DNA of 64,000 bases from Brachionus manjavacas (Eukaryota > Rotifera > Eurotatoria > Ploima > Brachionidae): assembly GCA_019054805.1 (NCBI GenBank), contig JAHQIY010000001.1:5966501-6030500 (forward strand), in the 5' to 3' direction. A program made the translations under genes and the position numbers. Numbering within the stretch: the stretch's first letter is position 1; the number at the start of each line of letters is the position of its first letter. Below the pieces are notes generated by a model that saw only the letters and a list, made by a program, of their open reading frames with translations, was not told where the DNA came from and did no database searches. Of this stretch, positions 1 to 10,515 are shown in pieces.

Positions 1-298
1 CCGGTGGTCCGTTTCCTAAATTCCGGAAATTTGGCATTTGAGCGGTTGTGCAGTCTGAAGGAAAAGTCCTAGAGTTTAGCTCTAAATTTTGCTTGAAAGA
101 AGACAAAAAGTTGCACCAAGTGGTGGGCGCCGGAAGACAGGCCTTTGGTTCTGGCTAAAAAAAGCGAACCGTAAATTTTTTTGTTCTTTTTTATTTGAAA
201 GATCTGTGCAGCAAAAACTAAAAGTCCTTCGGCTTAGGTCTCAATTTCGCGTGACAGAGAAAGCAGGTGATCCGTGTTCTAGCAATAACTCTTGTTAG
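1..298. repeat. GC-richer segment with a diverged direct repeat
   Basis: This stretch is clearly less AT-rich than what follows. A block of about 70 bases beginning near 36 recurs, diverged, beginning near 192, giving a spacing of about 156 bases. Both copies share the words TGTGCAG, AAAGTCCT and TTAG-TCT in the same order. An open frame of 69 codons crosses it but resembles nothing I know. It may be the edge of a tandem repeat that extends beyond the window. Confidence 0.35.
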
Positions 299-894
299 TG
301 CCTTTTTAAGAAATGCATACCATTATTCTTGCTGATCTTCCTCTTTTATGTAACCTTGATATACCAGTTTTCTGCTTGCAAGACTAACACACAAACCATT
401 GGGCTATAAAGTTAAATTTCTTTGAACCCTTGAGACTAACATTTTGCCAAATCTCTTTTTGGAAAATAAAGTTTCATAGGGAAATAATTTCTCACTTAAA
501 CATAACTATCACGTTCAAATGACAAACTTGTCTCATTTATTTCTGTTAAAATAAATGAAACCTAAAAATCGATTATCAAATATTGAATCTCACTTGTGTG
601 ATTAATTTATTATATTTGCCCAATTAACCTGAATTTAACCCACTCCCCCACTAATGATTTTTCAATTAATTGTTTAACATAAAGAAAGTAATTAGAATAA
701 GATCTTTTTTAAAGATTTTTACAAATGAATTTAAAATATAAAAATTTGGATATCAAACACAAATTTTCAAATTACATAGCTACCAAGTATAGAAAATTTT
801 CAATAGCAATATAAAAAACCTTTTTACGATTTCTTTCTGTAATAGTCTAAAATATGTACACTTCCAATTTTTATAAATCAATACGTTGCTATGA
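299..894. other. AT-rich intergenic stretch
   Basis: No coding frame, RNA gene or repeat structure could be recognised. The sequence is dominated by A/T runs. Confidence 0.6.
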
Positions 895-1165
895 AAAATA
901 TTCTGCCGGTTCTCCAATGACCGAGACCAGGCATAGACTATTATTTTTCCCAGGTACTAACTGACACTCGTCAGGTAGCCATTGCACGCACTATAAACAT
1001 TTCTGCCATTGAGAAGCACTTTTATTTGTCTTCTGGAGGCTTTTATCCTCATCGCCATATGTAATGTTTACATTTGTAACCTTGGACTCGTTGAGGTTAA
1101 AAGAATACGACTTAAATTTTGAGAAATCGCTAATGGCGGGGGTAAAAGCAGAGCTCAGAAAAATC
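895..1165. other. GC-rich island of unclear nature
   Basis: About 270 bases of mixed-complexity, GC-richer sequence stand between long A/T-rich stretches. On the minus strand two overlapping frames read for 30-45 codons without low complexity. On the plus strand a possible acceptor (TTTTTCCCAG, ending near 954) opens about 38 codons. None of the translations is a family I know. It could be a decayed transposon, exons of a broken gene, or a noncoding RNA. Confidence 0.3.
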
Positions 1166-2305
1166 GGCCGCGATGGAGTTTTTTCTTAATTTAAAAATTC
1201 AATTAAAAAATTAATTCTTTACCCTATACGAAAACCATATATCTTAATTTAATTTTTAATTTTTGAGATATTCGCGGCAGTTTGACATAATATTGAAAGA
1301 CCAAATATAGGAAAAAAATATAGAATAAAAAAACATCGAATTTACCTGGAACAAAATATTGAAAAAAAATATAGAATTTAAAAAAAAATAGAGAATCATA
1401 CAATGAATAAATAATCTAATTAATTTTTTTTCAGTTTTTTCTTCACCACCTAAAAATGCTTCAATATTTTCACTTTTAAAATCTGTCACTAACCGGAAAA
1501 TTCTCAAATTAGTCTCAAGTTTGTCATGTAAAAAGTCTATTTGATTTTAAGAAATTAAATTTTTGATCTCTTTTAAGCTTAATTTAAATATTAGCTTCCT
1601 TACTATTTCCTATTTTTTTGCTGAAACTTGAACTATGTAAACATGTGCAACATATTACGATCTATTTCAATATATGTCTTTTTAACACTCACTTTTTTAG
1701 CTTATGTATTTTAATTTGATTTTTTTTTAAATTTATTCTGAAGGAGCTCTAGCTCGGTATAGAAAACAAATAAGTAATAAAAAATTAGCTTTTTAATTTA
1801 AAGTTTTAGCCAAAGTCTCTATTTTTTTACAATTAATATTTTCAATATTTTGTCTTTCTATAATTTTAAAAAATTCTACATTTCGTCTTTCCATATTTTG
1901 TCCGCCTCTCATATTCGCTTTTAATTTTTGTCCATTTAATTTGTCAGATCTTGTCTAAAAACTTATAAGAGCAGCTTTTTTGTTCCTTGTTAATTTGAAC
2001 ACTCATGGTTGAGGTAGTCAACTTACCAGTGATATCGACAAAAATGTCGCTATATCACAATAATAACAAAAGACAAACCAGATAAATTTTGAATTATTTC
2101 CTAACGGCTTTAAAAAATTTAAGCATCTTTTAAATTTTAATTAATTAAAAATAAATTATGAAATTAAAAATTTTTTTTAACTATTCGAATTATTCATTTA
2201 AAATATTTTAATTAGAAGCTATCAAATTCTTTAACTTGATCATCAAACCAAATTAAAGACTGAATTTAGTCTTCAAACACACAATTTTATTTGATTGATG
2301 ATAAA
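1166..2305. other. AT-rich intergenic stretch with one dispersed repeat
   Basis: A/T-rich DNA. The only structure I can support is the short dispersed repeat core at 1732-1775, listed separately. The 83-codon minus-strand frame at 1256-1507 is made of low-complexity F/I/N/K codons. Confidence 0.6.
1731..1790 (+). repeat. Dispersed short repeat family A, copy 1
   Basis: The core reads TCTGAAGGAGCTCTAGCTCG and is followed by an A-rich tail with AAATAA words. GAGCT/AGCTC forms a 5-bp hairpin. The same core recurs on both strands elsewhere in the window (near 15.2, 34.6, 41.3, 53.4, 58.8 and 60.0 kb), usually preceded by a pyrimidine-rich run. It looks like a SINE or the 3' end of a LINE. Confidence 0.65.
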
Positions 2306-2351
2306 GCATCAAGTTTTATTGAAAATTTTTTGAAAAATTGAAAATCGTTAA
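2306..2351 (+). repeat. Left arm of a 46-bp inverted repeat around orphan gene copy 1
   Basis: This arm begins GCATCAAGTTTTATTG and ends AAAATCGTTAA. Its reverse complement lies at 3198-3243 with only two mismatches by eye. The arms enclose the coding exons at 2399-3135 almost exactly, so the whole unit is 938 bp. This is the geometry of a small terminal-inverted-repeat unit, although I see no clear target duplication. Confidence 0.8.
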
Positions 2352-2398
2352 TTAAGATTTAAATTTAGAATTGAATTGATTTTTAATTGAAAAACAAA

Positions 2399-3135
2399 AT
2401 GCTTAATAAAATTTATCTAAAAGTATTACAACCAATTGATGAAGAGTGTGAGATCAATTTCTTCATTGACTTGAACAATTCGCAAAAAGTGTTGGAATTT
2501 TTTAATGTTATTTTAAAATAATCTTTTAAAATTAGATAAAAATTTATTTTAAGCGGATTAAATCAAATGAGAAATATTCCAATTATTCAAATAAAGACAC
2601 ACTGAAAGACTTGTTCAAATTTCTATCCAGAAATCATGAATCGCACAGAAAAAAATACATACAAAAATTAAGGAATTTGCGAGAATTGCTTAATCGGACA
2701 TGCAACTCAGCAGCAAACCAAATGCGGAAGTTGTCCATAAAAACGAAAAAACCCCAAGTCTTAATAGCTGGCACAAATAATTTAAATCTAAATAAAGGCA
2801 ATACTCAGATAGCTGGTTTGGCGTCTCTTTTAGTTGGATCATCAACTGAATATTCACTATTCCAAGTATTTGCTTCCTGCAATGAATCCGAATATTTGTA
2901 CTTAAATGATTGCTTGAGTGGATTGGAAAAAAATACTGACGATATTAACTATACAAATCTTGAAGTCTTAGACAATCCCATTGATTCACTAAAAATTCCT
3001 TCTAAACGATTCAATTTTGATCAAAAGAAATACATTTTTCAATCCAACAATCAGGAAATAAATTTAAGTTTTTATACGTGTATAGATGTCAAAAAGAGCA
3101 ATGCTTTAAAAACAATAATTAAAAAAATAAAATAA
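2399..3135 (+). CDS. Orphan protein, copy 1 (2 exons)
   Basis: I do not recognise this family. I join exon 1 (2399-2488) to exon 2 (2536-3135) across a 47-nt GT-AG intron, giving 229 residues. The join is supported by the paralogue at 9602-10515, which has a phase-0 intron at the same place. The first exon shares DEE-E--F-IDL-N with the copy. The second shares KRI-SNE, ESHR, LRELLNRTCN, LIAGTNN, QIAGL-S-LVGSS-EY-LF, and a C-terminal D-KK--ALK--IK. There is no signal peptide or membrane segment. The protein is Ser/Asn/Lys rich. The gene sits inside a 46-bp inverted repeat (2306-2351 and 3198-3243), so it could be mobile cargo or a gene of a non-autonomous element. Conserved blocks separated by divergent spacers argue that the frame is, or recently was, under selection. 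Confidence 0.7.
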
Positions 3136-3197
3136 GTCAAAAATTTTGATTCAACTTTTGAAAAAAAAATTTGAAATCTTAATTAAAAATAAAAAAT

Positions 3198-3243
3198 TTA
3201 ACGATTTTCAATTTTTCTAAATATTTTCAATAAAACTTGATGC
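3198..3243 (-). repeat. Right arm of the 46-bp inverted repeat
   Basis: This is the reverse complement of 2306-2351 with two mismatches. Just outside it, CTTGATGCTT and AAGCATCAAG (about 3236-3268) form a second, local hairpin that reuses the terminal GCATCAAG word. Confidence 0.8.
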
Positions 3244-3655
3244 TTCATCAACCCGATAAAGCATCAAGATAAATTGAACCCGATAAATTTTTTTTTATCG
3301 AAATTAAAAACAAATTTTTTGATCGGTTTTATGTTTTATATTTTTTTTTTCGAAATAGAATCGAATTTAATTACCAATTTTGTTGTTAATTTCCAGACTT
3401 TACATTCTAGAATATTTACCTCTTTTTTTATTCTTTACACATTTATTTATTAATGCATTTATTTTTAAAACTCCTGGCATTCTAAACGCTTTCATTTCTC
3501 AAAGCCCTCAGCCTAATTTAAATATGAAAATAGCAAAAACTTTATAGATGATAATTTATTTTATTTAATTAATTGTTTAAAAAAAATTTAATTTTGTATT
3601 TAAATTTGTATTTGTATTTAAATGGCTTCTTTGGGGTGAACAAGCTCAAAAAATC

Positions 3656-4085
3656 TTAAATTTTACTAGCTAAAAAATCTCCTCTTGATTTTTGGCTGCT
3701 GTTGCATTTTTTAAAGTGGATCCAAATGTTTATTCCACTCATGTTAAAAATATTGAAGAAAAATACTGCTGTCCATCACCTTGATTTATTTTTAATCTTA
3801 CGTAAACATGTCATATTATCAATCAAGTCAACACCAAGTTTTATTTTGTTGTAAGCTTCAAAAACATTTGGCAAATATGGTAGTTCTTTTTCAATCGAAA
3901 ATTTTTCATTAAATGAACTTAGTAAAGCTACATGTTTTCTTTTCGTCCTTGATAAACATTTGAGTAAAGTCCTCCTCTTCAAAAAAAGTGGATTCATTCA
4001 ATCTTACTTTTAATTTTACCATGGACGGTAGGTCAGGCCTATTTTTTCTTATTGTGTCGACGTAAGTTGTCTTTTGTTTTATCAA
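3656..4085 (-). pseudogene. Broken piggyBac-type transposase, C-terminal half
   Basis: Three consecutive minus-strand blocks match the order of a piggyBac (DDE_Tnp_1_7) transposase. The first has K-TTYVDTIRKNRPDLP. The second has a KRKHVALLSS block followed by YNKIKLGVDLIDNM, the family's YNxxKGGVDxxDQM region. The third begins WTAVFFFNIFNMSGIN and continues to a stop at 3656-3658. The first and second blocks are in different frames, with the shift near 3950. A TGA at 3782-3780 separates the second from the third. No intact N-terminal half and no clear terminal repeats were found. This is a dead fragment, not a gene. Confidence 0.8.
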
Positions 4086-4736
4086 AGCTTGAATTAATCT
4101 TAAAAATCTTAATATCTAATTTTCCTAAAAAATTGGAACAGTTATACTTAAAATACTGAAATTAATTTAATTAATTAATTTTTTATTTCGATAAACCTAA
4201 CCATATTTTATTTTTAGGCTTATTTATATTTATAAAAAAAATTAAAACTAAAAATTAATTTTTTTTTAAATCATTTTCCTTTAATAATATGTTTCTTTCC
4301 TGTCCTATCAAAAAATAGAGGAAACGCTCATCTCCTTTTCCAATAACTTTTTGAATAACGACTCTGATCTGACACAGAGGTTACTGCATCGAGTTACTTC
4401 ACCGCTATTATTACCAAGTTCAGACCGGTCTACCTTTTTTTTATGATAAAAAGGGTTTAAAATTTCATCTCGTAATGCCGAGATATTTATAAGATTTTTT
4501 CTTTTTTAAACCTCTGACCCTCTACTTGTATGATTAACGCATAAACCACATAGCTAAACGGACTCATTTTCCTTTACCAAATAAAAATAAAATCAACTAA
4601 AATAAAATTTTTATTGTCAGAGATAAATATTTCAAGAATAGAACAGTTATTATTTTAAATTTTGTGATTAACGTAATCATCCGAATTGAGTGACTTGTCT
4701 TTAAAATAGAGTTCTCTATTTTAGTGACATTTTATA
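4086..4736. other. Intergenic stretch
   Basis: No gene recognised. A GC-richer patch at about 4340-4440 has no sustained frame. A perfect small palindrome, AAAATAGAG/CTCTATTTT, lies near 4703-4723. Confidence 0.5.
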
Positions 4737-5212
4737 CAAAGAATACGGGGCAATTAGAAAAAAAAACTCAGCAGTTTCATCCATATATGCATTTTCTAAT
4801 AGAACTCGATGCGCTGATTAATATTATATGTGAAATTTTACTAATTATTTAATTTTTTCATATTGTAAGGCCACTCAAAGTTTGAACCTATAATAGATGG
4901 TGGAATTTTTGTTTTAGGATAAAAAAGTTGCTACAAATAATTTTTTTTCTAGCATAAAATTTTCCCAGGATTTCGAAAATGCTATCAGTTTTTTTATATC
5001 ACTTTATCTTTTTATCAAGAATTAAGAAAAATCCAAAAAAATAATTTTTCTCTTCCAGAGCGTCAGGTGCGATAAGACGTTAAGACAAAAATTTTCTGAG
5101 ACACATCATTTTATCTTATTTTAGGCCACTAATAACATATTAAAATATCTAAGATTGGAAAACTTTATTAGTTTTTTAACTGAGTTTTTTTTTTCTTGCC
5201 CCATATTCTTTG
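4737..5212. mobile_element. Terminal-inverted-repeat element (MITE-like), 476 bp
   Basis: The left end (4737-4771) begins CAAAGAATACGGGGCAA and runs into a poly-A tract followed by ACTCAG. The right end (5180-5212) is its reverse complement with one substitution and a 2-base length difference in the A tract. The interior has no transposase frame. The ends resemble Tc1/mariner-type termini, but I could not fix the target duplication. Confidence 0.65.
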
Positions 5213-6197
5213 AGCACTGTTTAAAAAAAATAAAAATTCAATTTTGGTGACATGGAATAAAAACATTCCAAAACATTTTAAGCGTTGAAAACATTTCAAA
5301 ACTATTGACAATTGCTAGAACTTATATAAAATTCTTTAAAAAATGAAAATTGAATTAAATATGTTTTTATATCTATGTTAAAGTCGGATGCTTATTTTAA
5401 CCTGGGTCAAATTTATTCATTTTTTAAGACATTTCATTAAAATTGAACAATACTCTTTTTAAAACCAGTGCTCATTTTTTAGTTACATTTCACTAAATTC
5501 GGATAATTACGTTATTTAACTTTTAAGTATTTTTTGTTTATAAATTTTTCAAAACATTTTTTTTACATTTTTGATTGTTTAATAGTAATGACGTAATGTG
5601 TGAGCAACATCATAGAGTCCTATGCCAAACCTTACAATCACACAATCATCCTTGAATAGCTTCAGAAAGATTTCACTTTTGAATATACTTGTTATTACAA
5701 ATATGTCTTGATGGTATGTCGGAATAGATAAATCTAAAGCCCCAAAAATACTTTCTTACTTATTTATGTTCACATTCACACTCTCATTATCACGAAAAAA
5801 TGACTCACGCACGCAATTTAGAATGAAAATGACGATCATCTTTCAAACCTATCTAAAGTAGCATTTAGTGTAAATTTCTAAGAATTTCATTTTTTTTTAA
5901 ATGGCAGTTTCCATTTCTAGTGTCAAAATTTCTGAATCATTGTTGGTTACTACATAAAATCGTGTTACATGAATTATTTGATTATCAAAAGCCACAAATA
6001 TAAATGGTTTTATCAGACGACTTCTTTTTTTGAAAAAGATGATTTGAACTTTTTAAGAATTACAAAAAAGGATTTCAGCTTTAATCATTACATTGATCGG
6101 GTTCACTAAGAAAATAATTTCAGTCAAATAATAAGTGTTATGATAAAGCCATTCGTGGTTAATTTTTTAGAACCAAAGTAAACAGGAATCTATTTAA
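5213..6197. other. Intergenic stretch
   Basis: No gene that I can support. Some non-repetitive sequence lies at 5590-5860; a minus-strand two-exon reading there was rejected because its intron would be only 26 nt. Confidence 0.5.
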
Positions 6198-6660
6198 TAA
6201 TAATAATAATGAAAAAAATATGAGCTACAAGAGGCATTAGCCTGTAGAGCAAGACTAGGAGTCTCACTATGGAAGCTAATACGAGTTACAAAGCATAAGA
6301 TAAATAAACAAAAGAGGAGTTTTGTATAATTGTGGTTGATCTGACGCTAAAAAATCATCCAGTTTCTTTTTAAAATTGTCTTTTGATGTTGCTCTATTCA
6401 TGGTGATCTATTCCAGTTATCAACTACTCGATTTAAAATGAAATGCTCTTTGTGACTTATCCTTGTGTATTGCTTTACCGGTCTTTGATTTTGACCACGA
6501 TTTCACAATTTTAAGAATTTCTTCTCTGAAATCAATAACGGCTTATATTTTGTTGAAATTATATGAAATCAGCATCTATATGAAATTTTAAAGTTGGTAA
6601 TATATTTGATTTACTTTAACAAGATTAAATCACCATAATCAATTTTATTTTGGTTTTCAG
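6198..6660 (-). mobile_element. LINE 3'-end relic with (ATT)n tail
   Basis: On the minus strand, near 6380-6490, a broken frame contains RVVDNWNRSP and then, one frame away, FKKKLDDFLAS. That is the typical C-terminal tail of CR1/L2/Jockey-type reverse transcriptases (RVVxxWNxLP ... FKxxLDxF). About 150 bases further on, the copy ends in (ATT)n, seen on the plus strand as AATAATAATAAT at 6197-6211. The RT core is absent and the frame is broken. Confidence 0.65.
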
Positions 6661-7331
6661 GATATAAATTAACTCTTAGCTTGTTAAGTTTCTTAATCTT
6701 GTTCTTTTCAGAGGGTCTTCTTACGCTTTTCTGTTTGAAATGTGTTAACTTACAGAAACAGCGTGCACATGTTTCTTTTTGGATGCTAATTTTTTTTAAA
6801 TTTTATTTTGAATTAGGCTTTTTTTTTAATTAAATTTAATTAATTTTTTTTTTTAATTAACAAAACTTTAAAATTTTTAATTAAAAAGTATTCAAAATTT
6901 AAAAATAAAAAACCATAAATAAAAAAGGAAATAAATAATTTAATTCATTAACTTTTCAAGGTTTTCATGCTGTTAATAAATTGTCTTTGCTTTGGTCTTT
7001 GATACAATCGAATAAATTTAATTTTAAATTTCTCAAACATTTTTTTCAAAACATTATCTCTTTTTAACTGATTAGTATCATACCTGATCATAAGTTAAGC
7101 TTTCAGTTTTGAAAATTATATTTAAATTTTAAAAATTTTTTAAAATAAATTATTCAAATTTATGAAGCCTGCAGGTTACAAATAAGACAAGGCAAAATAA
7201 TATTGCTTATATATTATTGAATTTTTTAATATAAAATTTATTATTTACAACACTATTTTGAAGTGCTGTGTTCTCTTTGGAGCTAAGGTCTTAATTAATA
7301 GAAAACCGACGACTAGCACTGTATAAATACA

Positions 7332-7771
7332 ATGATTGAGCAAAACGACGAATTGGCATGCGTTTACGCCGCTTTAATCTTGGCCGATGATAACATCGCC
7401 ATTACAGTAAAAATTTTAAAAATTTTAAAAGAGTTCCTGACTTTACTAATTTAAGGCGGACAAAATCAATGCAGTATTAAAAGCTGCTGGTTATGAAGTA
7501 GAGCCGTATTGGCCTGGTCTATTCGCCAACGCTTTGGAAGGAGCTGATGTCAAAGAGCTTATTGCAAATCTTGGATCAGGTGCTGCTCCAGCTGCACCCG
7601 CTGCTGCTGTTGCTGCCGTACCTGCTGAAGAGCCAAAGAAAGTTGAGAAGAAAGAAGAAAAGAAAGAAGAGTCTGAAGATGAGGACATGGGATTCGGTAA
7701 ACAAAATAAAAAAAAAATTTTTTTAATTTTAACTTTTTTGAATTATTTTATTTTAAGGTCTCTTTGATTAA
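7332..7771 (+). CDS. RPLP1: 60S acidic ribosomal protein P1 (3 exons)
   Basis: P1 is the ribosomal stalk protein that, with P2 and P0, recruits translation factors. Exons 7332-7406, 7456-7696 and 7758-7771 join across introns of 49 and 61 nt to give 109 residues, close to the usual 110-115. The N-terminal dimerisation region is clear: [14 protein letters not shown], then [20 protein letters not shown]. It is followed by an Ala/Pro hinge, a Lys/Glu-rich stretch, and the invariant acidic tail [11 protein letters not shown], the last residues of which (LFD) come from a 14-nt final exon. VEPYWPGLF marks it as P1 rather than P2. A poly(A) signal at 7806-7811 follows. The gene runs convergently into the Shisa-like gene, with 60 bp between stop codons. 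Confidence 0.95.
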
Positions 7772-7805
7772 TTTCAGAAATTTTAGTTCCAAACATTTTA
7801 GTTTG

Positions 7806-7811
7806 AATAAA
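7806..7811 (+). terminator. AATAAA poly(A) signal of RPLP1
   Basis: The hexamer lies 35 bases after the RPLP1 stop and only about 20 bases before the stop codon of the convergent gene, so the two 3' UTRs probably overlap. Confidence 0.6.
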
Positions 7812-7831
7812 ATTCTTTAGAAAATTTTTTT

Positions 7832-8150
7832 TTATTTATTCCTTTTTATTGATTCCAAATAACACAGAACTATGAAAACTAGAATTATAATTGACACAAA
7901 TGTCAAGAATCCAATAGAGGCAGGCTGACTTTTTACAAAATTTAAAATTTGTTTCCAAAGTTTATAAAGCTTACACAAAATCCTGGTCTTCTTTGTCAAA
8001 ATTTAAGCATTTTGATTGATCTAAAAACAGTTTTGGGTCCAAACAGCACGATCTGTTGAAGCAAACACCGCAACAAAATTTATTAATACAAATCTTTGGT
8101 GATTCAAAGATAGCTTTTAAATTATAGTATCCTGAACAATTTGAATTCAT
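7832..8150 (-). CDS. Shisa-like single-pass membrane protein (2 exons)
   Basis: Too short and too split to appear as a long ORF. Exon 1 (8150-7975) and exon 2 (7928-7832) join in frame across a 46-nt GTAAGC...AAG intron to give 90 residues. Exon 1 holds a Cys-rich ectodomain with FCCGVCFNRSCC and LDQSKC, which is the Shisa-family signature (CCGxCxxRxCC ... LDQxxC). Exon 2 begins QPASIGFL and encodes one hydrophobic span of about 20 residues (FLTFVSIIILVFIVLCYL) and a short basic tail. Shisa proteins act in the ER and at the cell surface on receptor maturation or trafficking. No signal peptide precedes residue 1, and TTTAAATAG lies just before the ATG, so an upstream signal-peptide exon may be missing and the true start may be elsewhere. 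The family call is good; the exact function is unknown. Confidence 0.75.
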
Positions 8151-9601
8151 TCTATTTAAAATTTTGTTATATGGTCAATTTTTTTTTAATTCCTTTAAAG
8201 GGTAATTCAAAATTTTTGTTATTCTTTATTCTCGGTTAATATGACAGTTTAATAAGCACCATAGTTCATTATTATTCACCGAACCTTTATCTTAAATTTA
8301 GATAAATTGGAATTTAAATTTAAAATAATCTCCAAGTTTAGTCAAATTTAAATTAAAATAAATAAACAATTTAAAGAATTTTTTCTGATTAGTTTTTATT
8401 TATTAAATAAATTTATTCAAAATTATTTTTTTTCATAAATTTTTTGACTTGAGCTTAATTTCAAGTAAAGCAATTTTTTTTACTAAGCTTATGGCTCATA
8501 AGCATTTATTTTTTTTCACTTTTGCCTGAAACCTCGTGGTATAAAAAAAACCGAGCACATTCAAAAAATCGTGTTTTTTTTTTCTATATGTAAAAGATTG
8601 TGTAATTTAAAAACACTCGGTATCTGCTCTAAAGTAATCCAACAACACCCATTCATGTAATAAAAAATAATTTTAAAATAAAATAAATTTAATCACTTAT
8701 TTTAGTTGATTGATTTTATCAAGCTGTCTTTATTAATTATCTGCGTTCATGCAAAAATACTTCATTATCCATAATAAATCTTTAAATTAGCATGCTTTTG
8801 GTCAATATTCTGATCAGGTCATAAATATTGAATCATTGAAGAGAGTTGACTTTGAAAAAAAAAAAATTCTACTTTTAGAATCAAAACAGATAGTCCCATT
8901 TGGTTAATTTTTTTTTCAATTTCTAAATAACTTGGTTTTTCAGAAACTTAATTCATTTTAAAGGTAATTTTAATATTCACAAAATAATTCCTCAAAATAA
9001 AAATCATTTTTTAAAATGTGTTTTTTCAAAAAAAGTTTTTAATTGAATAAGTATTGATTGAATTTTTTTAATTATCGAAGAGTGATATAAATATCAAAAT
9101 TAAAGCATTGGCATAGCGATTTTTCGATTTAAATAAGAAAAAAATGATAACCATCTTTGAAGTTGCAAAATTAAATCGAATAATGAAGATAGTTACGTAT
9201 AATCTTTATTATTTTTGATTAAAATTTTATACACCAACATTACTAGCATTCTATTTTTAAATAGATGCCAAAAAACTCTTTTTGATCCATATCGAAATGA
9301 ATTTTTAAAAATTGAAAAAATATCTCCTAGAATTTTTTGATCATCAATATTTTTTTAATATTGATTTAAATTTTTTTTGTTTCGTGAATTAAATGAAAAA
9401 TAATACTAAAATTGGAAATTTGGTGAGTTCTTTTAAAAATATTTTTTTCAAACTATCAGATGATGAAGATGGAAAATCAACATAATGCGAATTTTCCAAA
9501 CATTTAAAAAAAAAGTAATTAATTCAAAAGTTTTTATTTTATACAAAAAAATATTAAAATTAATCTACAAAATACTGTTTATGATTAATCAGTAAAACTA
9601 A
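8151..9601. other. AT-rich intergenic stretch
   Basis: No coding sequence recognised. The region upstream of the Shisa-like gene (8151-8300) could hide its first exon, but I found no convincing signal peptide there. Confidence 0.5.
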
Positions 9602-10515
9602 CTAAAATTGTTTTTTAAACTCTTTGATGGTGCTTTTTAATGCTTCGGTTTTTTTTGCATCCAAATAAGAGTACGGAATATCAGAATTGATTGTGTTGGA
9701 AAAATTACTTTTTTTGCTCAAAGTAAAACTTTTATTTAAATCCAAGTCATAAATCTTATGATCATTAATAAACGAAGATGAATCACTTAGCTGTGAAGTT
9801 GAATCTAAAATGATGTTAACATCATTCCGACTATTGACAACTTCCAGAGGCACATAGTTGATTTTTTTTGGATTCTCATCTTCAAAAAGTCTTAGATCAT
9901 TTAGTGAACTTGAGTTCATATCATCAACACCACTTTGACATTCATCTAGACACAAGTAGTCAAATTTATTTTCTTTTCTAGAGGAAAAAAGGATTTTGAA
10001 AAGTGGATACTCAATAGAAGAACCAACCAAAGGAGACACTAAACCGGCAATTTGAAAATGATTTGATTTTGTATTTACATTATTTGTTCCAGCGATCAAG
10101 CCTTGAGTTTTTTTCAGGACCAGTGACGTCTTTCGCATGTGATTTTTTTGATTACATGTCCGGTTTAGTAATTCTCTCAAGGTTCTTGGTTTTTTTGAAG
10201 ATTTTATTCTGTGTGATTCATGAAAGCCACAATTACGGCACAAAATTTTGAGCCATTCTTTTAAGCCGATTTTGTTGCTTGAACTAAGGAGACATGTTTC
10301 ATTTGATTCAATCCTTTTTAAATTCATAACAATTTTTTTTTCACTCAAATCAATCTGGAATAAATAAAGAAAAAATGTAATTTTTTAAATCATAAATTAA
10401 ATACTTGGTCAACATTGTCCAAGTCAATGAGAAAAATTATCTCTTGCTCTTCATCTATTGACTCCAAATACAATTTTTTCTGATTGTCCAGCAGAGTTAA
10501 GCGCCGTAGAACCAT
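9602..10515 (-). CDS. Orphan protein, copy 2 (2 exons)
   Basis: A diverged paralogue of the gene at 2399-3135, in the opposite orientation. Exon 1 (10515-10405) encodes 37 residues. A 50-nt GTATTT...CAG intron in phase 0 follows. Exon 2 (10354-9602) brings the total to 287 residues. It is longer than copy 1 mainly because of an insertion in the C-terminal third, where a Ser/Asp/Asn-rich stretch adds about 50 residues. The best conserved core is LRELLNRTCN through LVGSS-EY-LF. It has no transmembrane segment, signal peptide or known catalytic motif. The segment with LCRNCGFHESH carries a CxxC-like pair that is absent from copy 1. Unlike copy 1, no long inverted repeat flanks it, which suggests older insertion and decay of the ends. 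Function unknown. Confidence 0.7.

Noticed and set aside
89-298. 69-codon open frame at the window start
   Set aside because: It lies in a diverged repeat and has no recognisable domain or splice support.
1256-1507. 83-codon minus-strand open frame
   Set aside because: Low-complexity Phe/Ile/Asn/Lys translation of A/T-rich DNA.
5590-5860. Minus-strand two-exon reading starting MIVIFILNCVRESFF
   Set aside because: The required intron would be 26 nt, well below the 39-60 nt seen elsewhere; no homology.
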